A DNA stretch of 64,000 bases, taken from positions 110,075 through 174,074 of the forward strand of contig JAUCBJ010006766.1 of NCBI GenBank assembly GCA_032718475.1, read 5' to 3'. The position numbers and the translations under genes were made by a program. This document shows, in pieces, positions 47,805 through 58,900 of the stretch. Under the pieces are notes generated by a model. The model was not told where the DNA came from and ran no database searches. It saw only the letters and a program-made list of their open reading frames with translations. Numbering within the stretch: position 1 is the stretch's first letter; each line of letters opens with the position of its first letter. Origin of the DNA: Nemertoderma westbladi (Eukaryota > Xenacoelomorpha > Nemertodermatida > Nemertodermatidae).

Positions 47805-49075
47805 TGTACGCGCTTTTGAAGACCTTTAGCAGTTTAACCTGCCAAAATTTATATGTCTTTTGGTTTATAGATATACTTTAGAAGATGACAAATATTTAAT
47901 ACCAATAAACACAACATTAGCAGAAGCCAGCCTAGTGCGCGTCCATTCACCCGCTGGATAATCCCGGGAGACTGGATTCTGAGGGCTTAAATTATTATTG
48001 CAGTGAAGCTTACGGTATTGTATTATTCGATTGATCGTTAATAATTAATTTCTGACTAATATTATTCACTTTCGGGAAATATTAACAGTTCCTTTAGGAC
48101 GTGGCGCTCTATCTAAGTAAACAGAGATATGACTTATACTAATCACAACGGTAAGTCGGTAAGGCTTAAGATTCACGTATGAGGCGCATTCTTTAGGAAA
48201 TGCTTAGTTATCAGTCACAATCATGCACACTACCGGTAACACACAATACTGCTCACTAATTTGCCGACCGTCAATGAATTTTATCATATATAAAGGGAAT
48301 AGCAACGGACCAATGTAGTGCTTATCAAATAACATTAAATTCATTACAAACCACAACAATATAAGTCGCAATCGCTATATATAACCCGTCTCTCTAACCT
48401 GTAGTGTATCAAGAAAATTGGGAAATTTGAGTTCTTTATATATGTTCTCCAAATGATATTCAACCAAAACACGACAGTAAACAGCATTAAGACGGTAAGT
48501 TCAGATATGATATGAACTGATATGGACCGATATGTGATATGAGTTGTTAAGAACTGTGAATTGATAACAGTCATACGCTCTATAATTTTAGCCTACTAAT
48601 GTTTCTTCTAAAAGTATGAAACGAATTGATTCTAGAGCCGTTGTTCCTGGCCTAGACAGCAATAACAACAAAGTATCCAGAAAAAAACAGTAAGACTGAA
48701 CACTCTCCTTATGATCGACCGAAAAGCTACACGTCGACAGGAAAAATCGCTCTGATTGGTTCAAGCCAAACAAAGAACCATGCGTCCAATGGCTGTTTCC
48801 ATGTCAGCAACCAGCTGTTAGATGTCGTAATATGAATCATCACGGCTAAGCTATGAAAGGTATTTGTCGCATTGCAGGTTTTTTGTCTTACCATGTCCGC
48901 TAAAACACGTATATAGCAGAATGACTTTTATGTCCGTTAAAACACCTGTAACGGTACCTTGAGGGCGAGGGGAATATATATACAGTTAGAGAACCTTTTT
49001 AGAGTATTCCAGCGCCTGGGGGGAAACTGGATTGCGAAGCAAAGGGGCCAGTTATATCCCACAGAAGCTTTTACA
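47805..49075 (-). repeat. 5' LTR of BEL copy 2
   Basis: 1271 bp, ends in TG...CA in element orientation (TGTAAAAGCTTCTGTGGG ... CGCGTACA). In the variable block around 48485-48560 it resembles the copy 1 5' LTR (CTTACCGTCTTAATGCTGTTTAC-like order) rather than its own 3' LTR. Confidence 0.93.
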
Positions 49076-49925
49076 GGTACTTTAGTATATGTTCCAGGTT
49101 ATTGGTGAAGTTGAGACTGTCAGATTAAGCAGTGGTAACAGTAGTACCGGTACTTTAGTATATGTCCCAGGTTATTGGTAAAGTTGAGACTGTCAGATTA
49201 AACAGTTCTAACTGTAGTACCGGTACTTTAGTATATGTTCCAGGTTATTGGTAAAGTTGAGACTGCCAGATTAAACAGTGGTAACTGTAGTACCGGTACT
49301 TTAGTATATGTTCCAGGTTATTGGTGAAGTTGAGACTGTCAAATTAAACAGTGGTAACTGTAGTACCGGTACTTTAGTATATGTTCCAGGTTATTGGTGA
49401 AGTTGAGACTGTCAGATTAAACAGTGGTAACTGTAGTACCGGTACTTTTAGTATATGTCCCAGGTTATTGGTGAAGTTGAGACTGTCAGATTAAACAGTG
49501 GTAAATGTAGTACCGGTACTTTAGTACAGTATATGTCCCAGGTTATTGGTAAAGTTGAGACTGTCAGATTAAACAGTTCTAACTGTAGTACCGGTACTTT
49601 AGTATATGTCCCAGGTTATTGGTAAAGTTGAGACTGTCAGATTAAACAGTGGTAACTGTACTGTAGTACCGGTACTTTAGTATATGTCCCAGGTTATTGG
49701 TAAAGTTGAGACTGTCAGATTAAACAGTTCTAACTGTAGTACCGGTACTTTAGTATATGTTCCAGGTTATTGGTAAAGTTGAGACTGTCAGATTAAACAG
49801 TGGTAACTGTACTGTAGTACCGGTACTTTAGTATATGTCCCAGGTTATTGGTAAAGTTGAGACTGTCAGATTAAACAGTTCTAACTGTAGTACCGGTACT
49901 TTAGTATATGTTCCAGGTTATTGGT
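49076..49925. repeat. 73-bp minisatellite next to BEL copy 2
   Basis: About twelve tandem copies of a 72-80 bp unit that starts GGTACTTTAGTATATG, runs through CAGGTTATTGGT and TTGAGACTGTCAGATTA, and ends GTAACTGTAGTACC. Variants (TGTCCC/TGTTCC, GTGGTAAC/GTTCTAAC, an extra CTGTA) alternate in a higher-order pattern. It begins directly at the LTR edge. Confidence 0.93.
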
Positions 49926-50824
49926 GAAGACGCGACAGTCAGATTTGGAATCTGCAACTATGAACACGATTCTAATGATCTAGATTATAGGGCCCTACTG
50001 CAAAGACAAAGAATAAATATTGTAAAATATACATTTTTTGACGGGATGTAACAGCTAAATAATTTGAAAATTATAAGTTATTAAGTAATTTAAACAGGAC
50101 TTACGACGATCCGACTCTATAGCAAATGGAGCGGAAAAAAAATTGGGAAAAATGAAATTTGAAAATTATTTTTTATAAAATAATTGTTGTGCATAAATGC
50201 CGGTCATGCCAGCATTAAGATTAGTGTTGAACTACTGTATCTTCATACCAAATTCCGTAGCATTTAAAATATTAGAGGAAGTAAATTAGATTATAGAAAG
50301 TATGGAAGTAAATTACGGCTGAAGACAAATTGGAATCGATTAGAATTACTCACAAAGTCTGACGATTTTTTTCCAGGGCGGTCCCCCCAGAACTATACTC
50401 CCCATAGGAAACTCCACACTCATTTAGCTACCACTTAAGGATGCAGGGCAGAGATGCGCCCTGGCTAGTCCCTTCAAGGCTTCCTGCCGAAACGAAAACT
50501 ACTCTGGCCCCAATGCGGGGATCGTACCCACGACCTCCGGTTTCATGTGAATTCAATGTCTAATGGTAACAGCTGATAATGAAATTAATATATATATTAA
50601 CATATTAATATATATACATATATAATTTATACATATTACAAATAATAATAACTCACACGAATTATATTTCTCGATGGTTCTCGAATGTCCGGAATTACCG
50701 ATAAATCAAGAAACACGGGACTACCAAGCGTGGTAATTGAAGCTCCCATCGTCTTCTCTACACTAGTGCTGTCGGAAAGCATCCCTAGAAATTAACATAA
50801 AATTTCCGAGATAGGCCAAATGGC
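49926..50824. other. Intergenic or intronic sequence with a SINE-like fragment
   Basis: No coding region that I can support. Apart from the tRNA-like fragment at 50380-50580 and a TATATA/ATTAAT-rich stretch near 50580-50640, I see nothing notable. Confidence 0.4.
50380..50580 (-). repeat. Possible tRNA-derived SINE fragment
   Basis: On the minus strand the segment GGTCGTGGGTACGATCCCC resembles a pol III B box and T arm, followed by about 150 bp of GC-richer unique sequence. A clear A box is not visible 30-40 bp upstream, so the head may be degenerate. It could instead be chance similarity. Confidence 0.35.
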
Positions 50825-52944
50825 ACCATGTATATTTCCATTTTTTTTCCTATATTTTTTTATTATAAATTGATGCGACATCGTTCATATGGGTCAATGC
50901 CAACCATATGGACCAAGTCACGTACGGGACAAAAAATATACAAAAATGTAAATCATTTGAGAATGAATGGTCGGTTGGTTTTGATAATTAGATTGCCGCA
51001 TAGGCCTACACTATAATCGGTCCCCCCCCCCCCTGCTGTGATACACTCCAACCACAGTTTGTTATAGAAAAAGCTACAACGAATTTTTCAAAAAAAATAT
51101 CGACACGTACGGGGACATTTTTCAAATTTTATGATTGTGATTACGGACTCATTTAGGCCATTAAAATTACAATTCAGGTGCCAAACGAATAATATCCCTG
51201 CTGAGTATAATTCCTGTGAACAAATAAACGTAGCTTCGAAGTGAATATGAGATATCAGAAATACAAAAAAAATTTAACGTGGTCCGTTTTTTTTGTCACA
51301 TAACGTGACACTCAGTAAATGATTAATTTAATAGCATATAAATTGTCAAATATGGGCCAATAACCCGATGTGTTAACACTTCCACTCATATTCTTCCATT
51401 TGAATCAGTTAGATTGGCAATTTTTGGTGACTTAGCTCAGTTCATATGAATATATTCCGTGAGCGTCTCCAAAATGGGCCATAAAAGTGTCCCCTACTTA
51501 ACGGAGATTTTATATCAGAAAACGCGAACTCAAAGATTTAGATCACCACAGCCATTTCTCTGATAGTTTTGCCATGTATGGGTTCAGGGTTGTATCAGTG
51601 AGACTGCTACGTATACATTTATTTGGCTAGGTTGAAAAACTACCATGTCCCATAACGTGACAGGATGTCCCATACTTGACATTGTGTTGGGGGCAGAAGT
51701 TAATCATGGTCTAAACAATATAATTACTTACATTTAATTATTTGTAACATAATAATAATTCTGTAACCTGCTCCTTCCCCTTAATTGACAACAGACCATA
51801 TTAATTTAATACCAAATTAACTGTTTGTGGAAAGGGTTTTGGGATTGGGACAGTAGTTTTGAGAGTGTGATGAAAGTTGGGAATGGAACAGGAGTTGGCA
51901 GTGGGAAGGACGATAAACTGGACTTAAATTCTAGTACGGAGGAGTTGTTTGAAGAATTTTATGATTTGTTTTTAATTGGAAAATATATGTCAAAATTTAT
52001 ATTAATTTTTTTTTTTTTTTTTTAAATTATTATTAAGTACCGGTATATTATTCAAATTATAGCACAACAAACAATGGCTAGTATCAGTGAACAAACCTAC
52101 TGTATACCTATACATACAATGTTATACACACGTTGGCAGGACGAGGACAATAAAACTCAGTATTGGGTAGCCAGATCAACCCCCCGCAGACCTGCCCCAT
52201 CCCCAAAGCCCGACCCGTGCCAAGACCGTCGACCACCTCTGAGGCAGAGAGAATTCGATCGGAGGAGGGCAAATTTATAATAATTGATTCCACGTAAATT
52301 CCTTCCTATACCATATCAATATGTCCCATACATGACATCAAAAAACTGTCTATTTACATTTTCAAATTAATTTTTTGATATAAAATAACGGTTTACAGAT
52401 GACCATATGCAACAGTTTTGTGTATCAAATTGTTATTAACAGGAAAAAAAAAATTAGTCCCACTTTTCACGTCAAAGTTTCCCCGAAAGTGAAACTTTGT
52501 ATTGTCACTCTATAAAAAATATATTTTTAGTGACAGAATTTTTAAATTTTTTCTCACCAGAAAACTTTCCACTTCGATCTGATATCTCTTGCCGGACACC
52601 TCAATACCACCATTAAACGACTGTTACTTCAAATTTTCAAGAATATGGACATAAAGTATGAAAAAAATATTTATAAATTTCCCATACGTAACAAAAAGTT
52701 TTTCTCAATTTTTGCATTCCGGAACGTTTCTCTCAATAACGGCCAATAAATTTTTGGGGAAATTTCTGGTTTCATATGCAGAAATTATCGCTCTTTCTAA
52801 CCATCACTATGACAAATTCTCAAAGTTAATTTCAAAATTCAACAAATTTCAAAAATCACGTACGGGAACTTGGTCAATATGGTTGGCATTGACCCATATT
52901 ATAAAAGATATCGCATCAATTTATGAGAAAAAAATATATATGGT
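50825..52944. mobile_element. 2.1-kb element with long imperfect terminal inverted repeats
   Basis: The left arm carries ATAAATTGATGCGACATC (50865-50882), then ATGGGTCAATGCCAACCATA (50889-50908), GACCAAGT and CGTACGGGAC. The right arm has the reverse complements at 52857-52925 in mirrored order. A deeper pair, GAGATATCAG (about 51250) and CTGATATCTC (about 52580), lies at matching distances from the ends, so the arms reach about 400 bp. The middle (51300-52560) is not paired and shows recurring CCCATA(C/A)(T/A)TGACA and CGTACGGG words. No transposase frame; likely an old non-autonomous DNA transposon or foldback element. Confidence 0.65.
52074..52280 (+). CDS. Small ORF inside the inverted-repeat element (doubtful)
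   Basis: 68 codons from ATG 52074. Composition is less biased than the surroundings (TRWQDEDNKTQYWVARST, then a Pro/Arg-rich tail), which could reflect a captured exon. No domain recognised, no homologous frame elsewhere in the window and no splice sites that extend it clearly. Confidence 0.2.
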   Translation: MASISEQTYCIPIHTMLYTRWQDEDNKTQYWVARSTPRRPAPSPKPDPCQDRRPPLRQREFDRRRANL

Positions 52945-54058
52945 TGATTCTCCTAAAAATTGCCTAAATAAGTGATTTTTATTGCAAATTTTTTTGAAAA
53001 ACTATAAATCATTCGATAGGTATTCAAATATGACGGTGCTGCGTGCCACGCTTAAGTACCTCATTAACAACTATAGAGCAAAATATAGTGTCCCCTGCTG
53101 TAATTGTTTTGTCCCTTGTTGTAATGCGTTTCACAAAAGTGGGACAAATTAAGTAAAGCTGTAGGCCTATGCTATTTATACTAATTATTTGAACCCATTG
53201 TGGCTTATCAATAAATTTACCGGTATTGCATTGTTTTTGTATTTGTAGAAAATGTAAAAAACATTAGCAAGTTAAGTTAATATAATATGATAATAATATA
53301 TTAATGAATAGTTCTATAATTGTGATAATTAAGTCCACCACAAAGCAATATGAACAGCCAAAAGGAATTTATCGTGAAAATTCACGGCAGTTTGAATTGG
53401 CCATCAAGTTTCACAGAGAAGTCCCTTGTCGTCAATTTTCACGGCATATTGACAGCAAATACTTCACATAGATGATTGAGATTTTGTTGTGAAAACGATG
53501 GCTATCGAGGGCAACCGTGAAATTATTTATTAAAGCAGCTAATGCAGGTGCAGGTACATAGAGTTGTCAGCCAATGGGCACCTCGCTATGGGGTGATGTT
53601 TGGCCCTGAGCTGCAGATTGGATGATGCGGCCATTAGGACCGGGCTTCACCCTGCAGGAAAGGTGCTCTATAGCCTATTGGTTGTTACCTTATCTGCTTC
53701 TCAATTCCTTTCTACCGGGATACCGTCTCTATCTCTCCGTACGGTAATGCAAATGTATCTATCTATATGTACCACATCGGGGACAGTCCACATGCTGTAA
53801 TTCCATTCAGTAATGGTGGACGCATTACTGCATGGTGGACAATATTGTTTGGTTAACATTTAAATAAACTGCTGAGGCTGACAAAGTACTATAAAGTTAA
53901 TATTCGGATAGCGAATTTACCAACGATTCAGATGATACAAAAACCAAGCCATCTACTGTAGGCCTACTTATAAGAAAGTTCCAATCATTTTTATATCATT
54001 ACAACGGTAGACCATTGCTTTACGAACTCGACTTTTTTGTAATTTTCGAATGAATTGA
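52945..54058. other. Non-coding sequence between repeats
   Basis: AT-rich with no supported gene. Around 53370-53530 the words GTGAAAATTCACGG and CAATTTTCACGGC recur in both orientations. A 66-codon frame at 53600-53800 has no recognisable features. Confidence 0.4.
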
Positions 54059-55226
54059 TGTAAAGGCTTTTGCGGATATAACTAATCATTTTTCCCGCAA
54101 AGTACTGTGTAGGTGTTTTAGCGGACATAAAAAGCCATTTTTTCTGTATGTGTACTTTAGCGGACATAACAAGCCATTTTATGCCGCAATACGCCAAATA
54201 CTCTTAATACAGTGTAGTTCAGATGACGAAATCTATCAGCTGATTTAATGTCGATGTGGAGCTTTCTTAACTCTCTTTGTTCGGCTCACTCGACCAATCA
54301 GAGCGATTTTCATTTTATTTTGCACAGAAGCCTACGGGAAATCGCGCAATGCATGACGGTCTTTGTTTACCTTTTCCTGAGCCCCAGAACATCGGCTTTG
54401 GAATTATTCTGAGTTTCAGACTTTAGCCAAACATTAGAACGGCTTTGATCATAGGAACGTATAACTGTTATCAGTACACAGACCAGCACTGCACACGGTA
54501 CAGTCCAGTCAACTCAATGCATTACGTCCTACCCAACTTTCACCGCATTATTTTAATTCTGTTTACTGTCGGTTATTAATTGTTATAAGTTGATGGATAT
54601 GTGGTTATATTTGGAGAATATCGATAAATAATCATAAAACCCCAATCTTCTTGATATACTGAAGGTAAGAGGGACCAGTTACCTGTAGCAACTGCGACTT
54701 ACATTATAGTGGTTTTGGAGTGAATTGAATGCTATTTCATAATCCCTACATGCAATCCATACTGTCCCACTACATACAACCACTTAGTGAAGGTCGGCAG
54801 ATCAGTGTGCAGCAGTGTGCGGTAGTGTGCATGAGTGTGACCGATAACAAAGCATTTCCTAAAGAATGCGCTTTATACGAAAATCATTAGCCATCCCGTT
54901 GTGTTTAGTGTAAGTCATAACTCTGTTTACATACTTAGAGCGCCACGTCCTAAAGGAACTGTTAATATTTCCCGAAAGTGAATAATATTTGTCAGAGATA
55001 TTATAGTAACGATCAATCGAATAATACAGTAAGTCTACACCGCAATAAGGTCAGAGCATCCGAATCCAGTCTCCCTTAACTGTGGGTGAATGGTCGCGCA
55101 TAGGCTGGCTTCGGCTAATGTAACTTTATGTGCACCAAATACTTGTGATAGGCTAAAGTCGATTTATAAACTAGAAGACACCTAAAATTGGCAGGTTAAA
55201 CTGCTAAAGGTCTAAAAGCGCGAACA
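54059..55226 (+). repeat. Solo LTR of the giant BEL family with 5-bp target duplication
   Basis: It starts TGTAAAGGCTTTTGCGG and ends AAAAGCGCGAACA. It shares long stretches with the LTR at 2885-4100 (for example CGCCACGTCCTAAAGGAACTG) but is more diverged. ATTGA precedes it (54054-54058) and follows it (55227-55231), a 5-bp duplication as expected for BEL/Pao integration. Internal sequence has been lost by LTR-LTR recombination. It lies in the intron after the last recognised M13 exon. Confidence 0.9.
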
Positions 55227-55231
55227 ATTGA

Positions 55232-55922
55232 CATTGTTGGCAAAGCGTTACATGGAAAAGTCGTGGACATCGGCATTACAGCGGGGACATTTTAACCGAA
55301 TTTGGATACACATTATTAACAGTGCGAAAACTTGTTATTAAGATATTTAGATAATAAATATGATCTGCATGAAAGCTTAAATTCTCTACTTCAATATGAT
55401 ATACGGGTTGTTGAGAGGGCTTTATGGAATTTGCAGGTATTTATCGAATGTTGAAAATGAAAGTTTATAAATTGGACAAGCTAAATTTACGACTTTTTCA
55501 ACTTCAAACAGTCATAATTCTTCAACGGTTTATCATATTTACGTAATTCTTGGTGTTTAAAAATCACGAGAAAAAATTATCTATTAAATGGTATATAGAT
55601 AGTTTTGTAATATTGCGGTTTCCTTAACTCAAGAAAATTATCTTTGAAAACTTGTACAAAAATTGGGCACTTTTTAGGAGTATCACCCATATATAGTAAA
55701 AAATATTGAAAATATGTCTAAATTATCGATAAAATTACTAGAAGAAAATAAACGAGTAAAAACGCTTTCCTTTCAAACCTAGTGGGATAATAATATCAAT
55801 ATTCAATCATTTTCACTATTTCAATATTGTGGTGCCAATCATCAAACCGTGGAAAGATCAAGTGACGTGACATTTTATCTGTCTGTCAACAAATAAACGT
55901 ACGAATCTTTAAGATAACATAC
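55232..55922. other. Intron segment of the M13 peptidase gene
   Basis: AT-rich sequence after the solo LTR, bounded on the right by the donor GTATGT (minus strand, 55922-55917) of the exon at 55923-56103. No further M13 exon is visible in it. Confidence 0.5.
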
Positions 55923-58900
55923 TTAGCGTTCCAGTACCAACCATCTAACATAGGGAAACCTCCCAAATCCGCCCGTAATTGTCTGATATAATCCAGGACG
56001 TATACTTCCGAATCACTTGTGTTCATACAAGCCGCGTAGTAGTCCGCAGCTTTAGTAAATATCTCATCCGATGCCTTCTCTTTAATTGTCTGTTCTAGAA
56101 CGTCTAGGATAATAAAATATATTGTGGAGATATATACTTTAATCGGAGTTTATTCCTCTTGTAGTATAGTTCTCAGTAAGATTTTTGTAATTACTGTATT
56201 TGGCTAATTCTTAATATAAATCACAAAAGAAAGTATGATTGGTAAATTCTGCTATTTGCCGGGGTAGCTCAGTTGGTTGAGCGCGGGGCCTGCAATCTAT
56301 TGGTAGTAGGTTCAAGCCTCACCAAGGTCCACTAAACCTTTCCAACTTGGGTCGATAAAATGAGTACCAGTTAAATTACTGGGGAGAAAAACAAGGGATA
56401 GGAGTAGCTCCCACCCTACTTTCGGGTAGCAGATAGGCGTAGCGCCCACCCCTACTTTAGGGTTGCAGATAGGAGTAGCGCCCACCCCGACCCTTGGGTA
56501 GCAGATAGGAGTAGCGCCCACCCCTACCTTCGGGTAGCAGATAGGAGTAGCGCCCACCCCTACCTTCGGGTAGCAGATAGGAGTAGCGCCCACCCCTACC
56601 TTCGAGTAGCAGATAGGAGTAGCGCCCACCCTTACCCTCGGGTAGCAGATAGGAGTAGCACCCACCCCTACCCTTGGGTAGCAGATAGGAGTAGCGCCCA
56701 CCCCTACCTTCGGGTAGCAGATAGGAGTAGCGCCCACCCTTACCCTCGGGTAGCAGATAGGAGTAGCACCCACCCCTACCCTTGGGTAGCAGATAGGAGT
56801 AGCGCCCACCCCTACCTTCGGGTAGGAGATAGGGGTAGCGCCCACCCCTACCTTCGGGTAGCAGATAGGAGTAGCTCCCACCCCTGCCTTCGGGTAGCAG
56901 ATAGGAGTAGCGCCCACCCCTACCCTTGGGTAGCAGATAGGAATAGCGCCCACCCCTACCATCGGGTAGGAGATAGGGGTAGCGCCCACCCCTACCTTCG
57001 GGTAGCAGATAGGAGTAGCGCCCACCCCTACCTTCGAGTAGCAGATAGGAGTAGCACCCACCCCTACCCTTGGGTAGCAGATAGGAGTAGCGCCCACCCC
57101 TACCTTCGGGTAGGAGATAGGGGTAGCGCCCACCCCTACCTTCGGGTAGCAGATAGGAGTAGCTCCCACCCCTACCTTCGGGTAGCAGATAGGAGTAGCG
57201 CCCACCCCTACCCTTGGGTAGCAGATAGGAGTAGCGCCCACCCCTACCATCGGGTAGGAGATAGGGGTAGCGCCCACCCCTACCTTCGGGTAGCAGATAG
57301 GAGTAGCGCCCACCCCTACCCTTGGGTAGCAGATAGGAGTAGCGCCCACCCCTACCTTCGGGTAGGAGATAGGGGTAGCGCCCACCCCTACCTTCGGGTA
57401 GCAGATAGGAGTAGCGCCCACCCTTACCCTCGGGTAGCAGATAGGAGTAGCACCCACCCCTACCTTCGGGTAGGAGATAGGAGTAGCTCCCACCCCAACC
57501 TTCGGGTAGCAGATAGGAGTAGCGCCCACCCTTACCCTCGGGTAGCAGATAGGAGTAGCACCCATCCCTACCCTTGGGTAGCAGATAGGAGTAGCGCCCA
57601 CCCCTACCTTCGGGTAGGAGATAGGAGTAGCTCCCACCCCAACCTTCGGGTAGCAGATAGGAGTAGCGCCCACCCTTACCCTCGGGTAGCAGATAGGAGT
57701 AGCACCCATCCCTACCCTTGGGTAGCAGATAGGAGTAGCGCCCACCCCTACCTTCGGGTAGGAGATAGGAGTAGCGACCACCCCTACTGTACTTTCGGGT
57801 AGCAGATAGGAGTAGCTACCACCCCTACCCTTGAGTAGCAGATAGGAGTAGCGCCCGCCCCTACCTTCGGGTAGGAGATAGGAGTAGCTCCCACCCCTAC
57901 CTTCGGGTAGCAGATAGGAGTAGCTCCCACCCCTACTGTTCTTTCGGGTAGCAGATAGGAGTAGCTACCACCCCTACCCTTGAGTAGCAGATAGGAGTAG
58001 CGCCCACCCCTACCTTCGGGTAGGAGATAGGAGTAGCGCCCACCCATAACTTCGGGTAGCAGATAGGAGTAGCGCCCACCCCTACCTTCGGGTAGCAGAT
58101 AGTAGTAGCGCCCACCCCTACCTTCGGGTAGCAGATAAGAGTAACGCCCACCCCTACTCTCGGGTAGCAGATAGGAATAGCACCCAACCCTACCCTTGAG
58201 TAGCAGATAGGAGTAGCGCCAACCCCTACCTTCGGGTAGGAGATAGGAGTAGCGCCCACCCATAACTTCGGGTAACAGATAGGAGTAGCGCCCACCCCTA
58301 CCTTCGGGTAGCAGATAGGAGTAGCGCCCACCCCAACCTTCGGGTAGCAGATAGGAGTGGCGCCCACCCATAACTTCGGGTAACAGATAGGAGTAGCTCC
58401 CAACCCTACTTTCGGGTAGCAGATAGGAGTAGCGCCCACCCCTACCTTTGGGTAGCAGATAGAAGTAGCGCCCACCCCTAACTTCGGGTAGCAGCAGCAG
58501 ATAGGAGTAGCGCCCACCCCAACCTTCGGGTAGCAGATAGGAGTGGCGCCCACCCATAACTTCGGGTAACAGATAGGAGTAGCTCCCACCCCTACCCTCG
58601 GGTAGCAGATAGGAGTAGCTCCCAACCCTACCTTCGGGTAGCAGATAGGAGTAGCGCCCACCCCTACCTTCGGGTAGCAGATAGGAGTAGCGAACACCCC
58701 TACCTTCGGGTAGCAGATAGGAGTAGCGCCCACCCATAACTTCGGGTAACAGATAGGAGTAGCTCCCAACCCTACCTTCGGGTAGCAGATAGGAGTAGCG
58801 CCCACCCCTACCTTTGGGTAACAGATAGGAGTAGCTCCCAACCCTACCTTCGGGTAGCAGATAGGAGTAGCGCCCACCCCTACCTTCGGGTAGCAGATAG

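Larger units (their letters stand above)
30864..49075 (-). mobile_element. Giant BEL/Pao LTR retroelement, copy 2 (both LTRs, defective)
   Basis: An 18,212-bp minus-strand element: 5' LTR 49075-47805, leader 47804-45572, gag-protease 45571-41730, RT to integrase 41793-38106, spacer, ORF-X 36478-32226, purine tract, 3' LTR 32147-30864. Breaks: frameshift near 44975, frameshift near 41790, a deletion of about 0.58 kb removing most of RNase H near 39835, TGA at 38847-38849 in place of an Arg codon of integrase, and one frameshift in ORF-X near 36005. Flanking pentamers (GCGGA on the left, GGTAC on the right) do not form a target-site duplication. The element is about 96-98% similar to copy 1 by eye. 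Confidence 0.93.

Noticed and set aside
30859-49080. Target-site duplication for BEL copy 2
   Set aside because: GCGGA on one side and GGTAC on the other do not match, even allowing one-base offsets.
52658-52975. 105-codon + strand frame near the right end of the inverted-repeat element
   Set aside because: AT-driven composition (Lys/Phe/Ile-rich), overlaps the inverted repeat arm and has no recognisable domain.
56259-56345. Functional tRNA gene
   Set aside because: A and B boxes are good but the acceptor stem does not pair and the anticodon stem is poor. The sequence continues into a SINE body.
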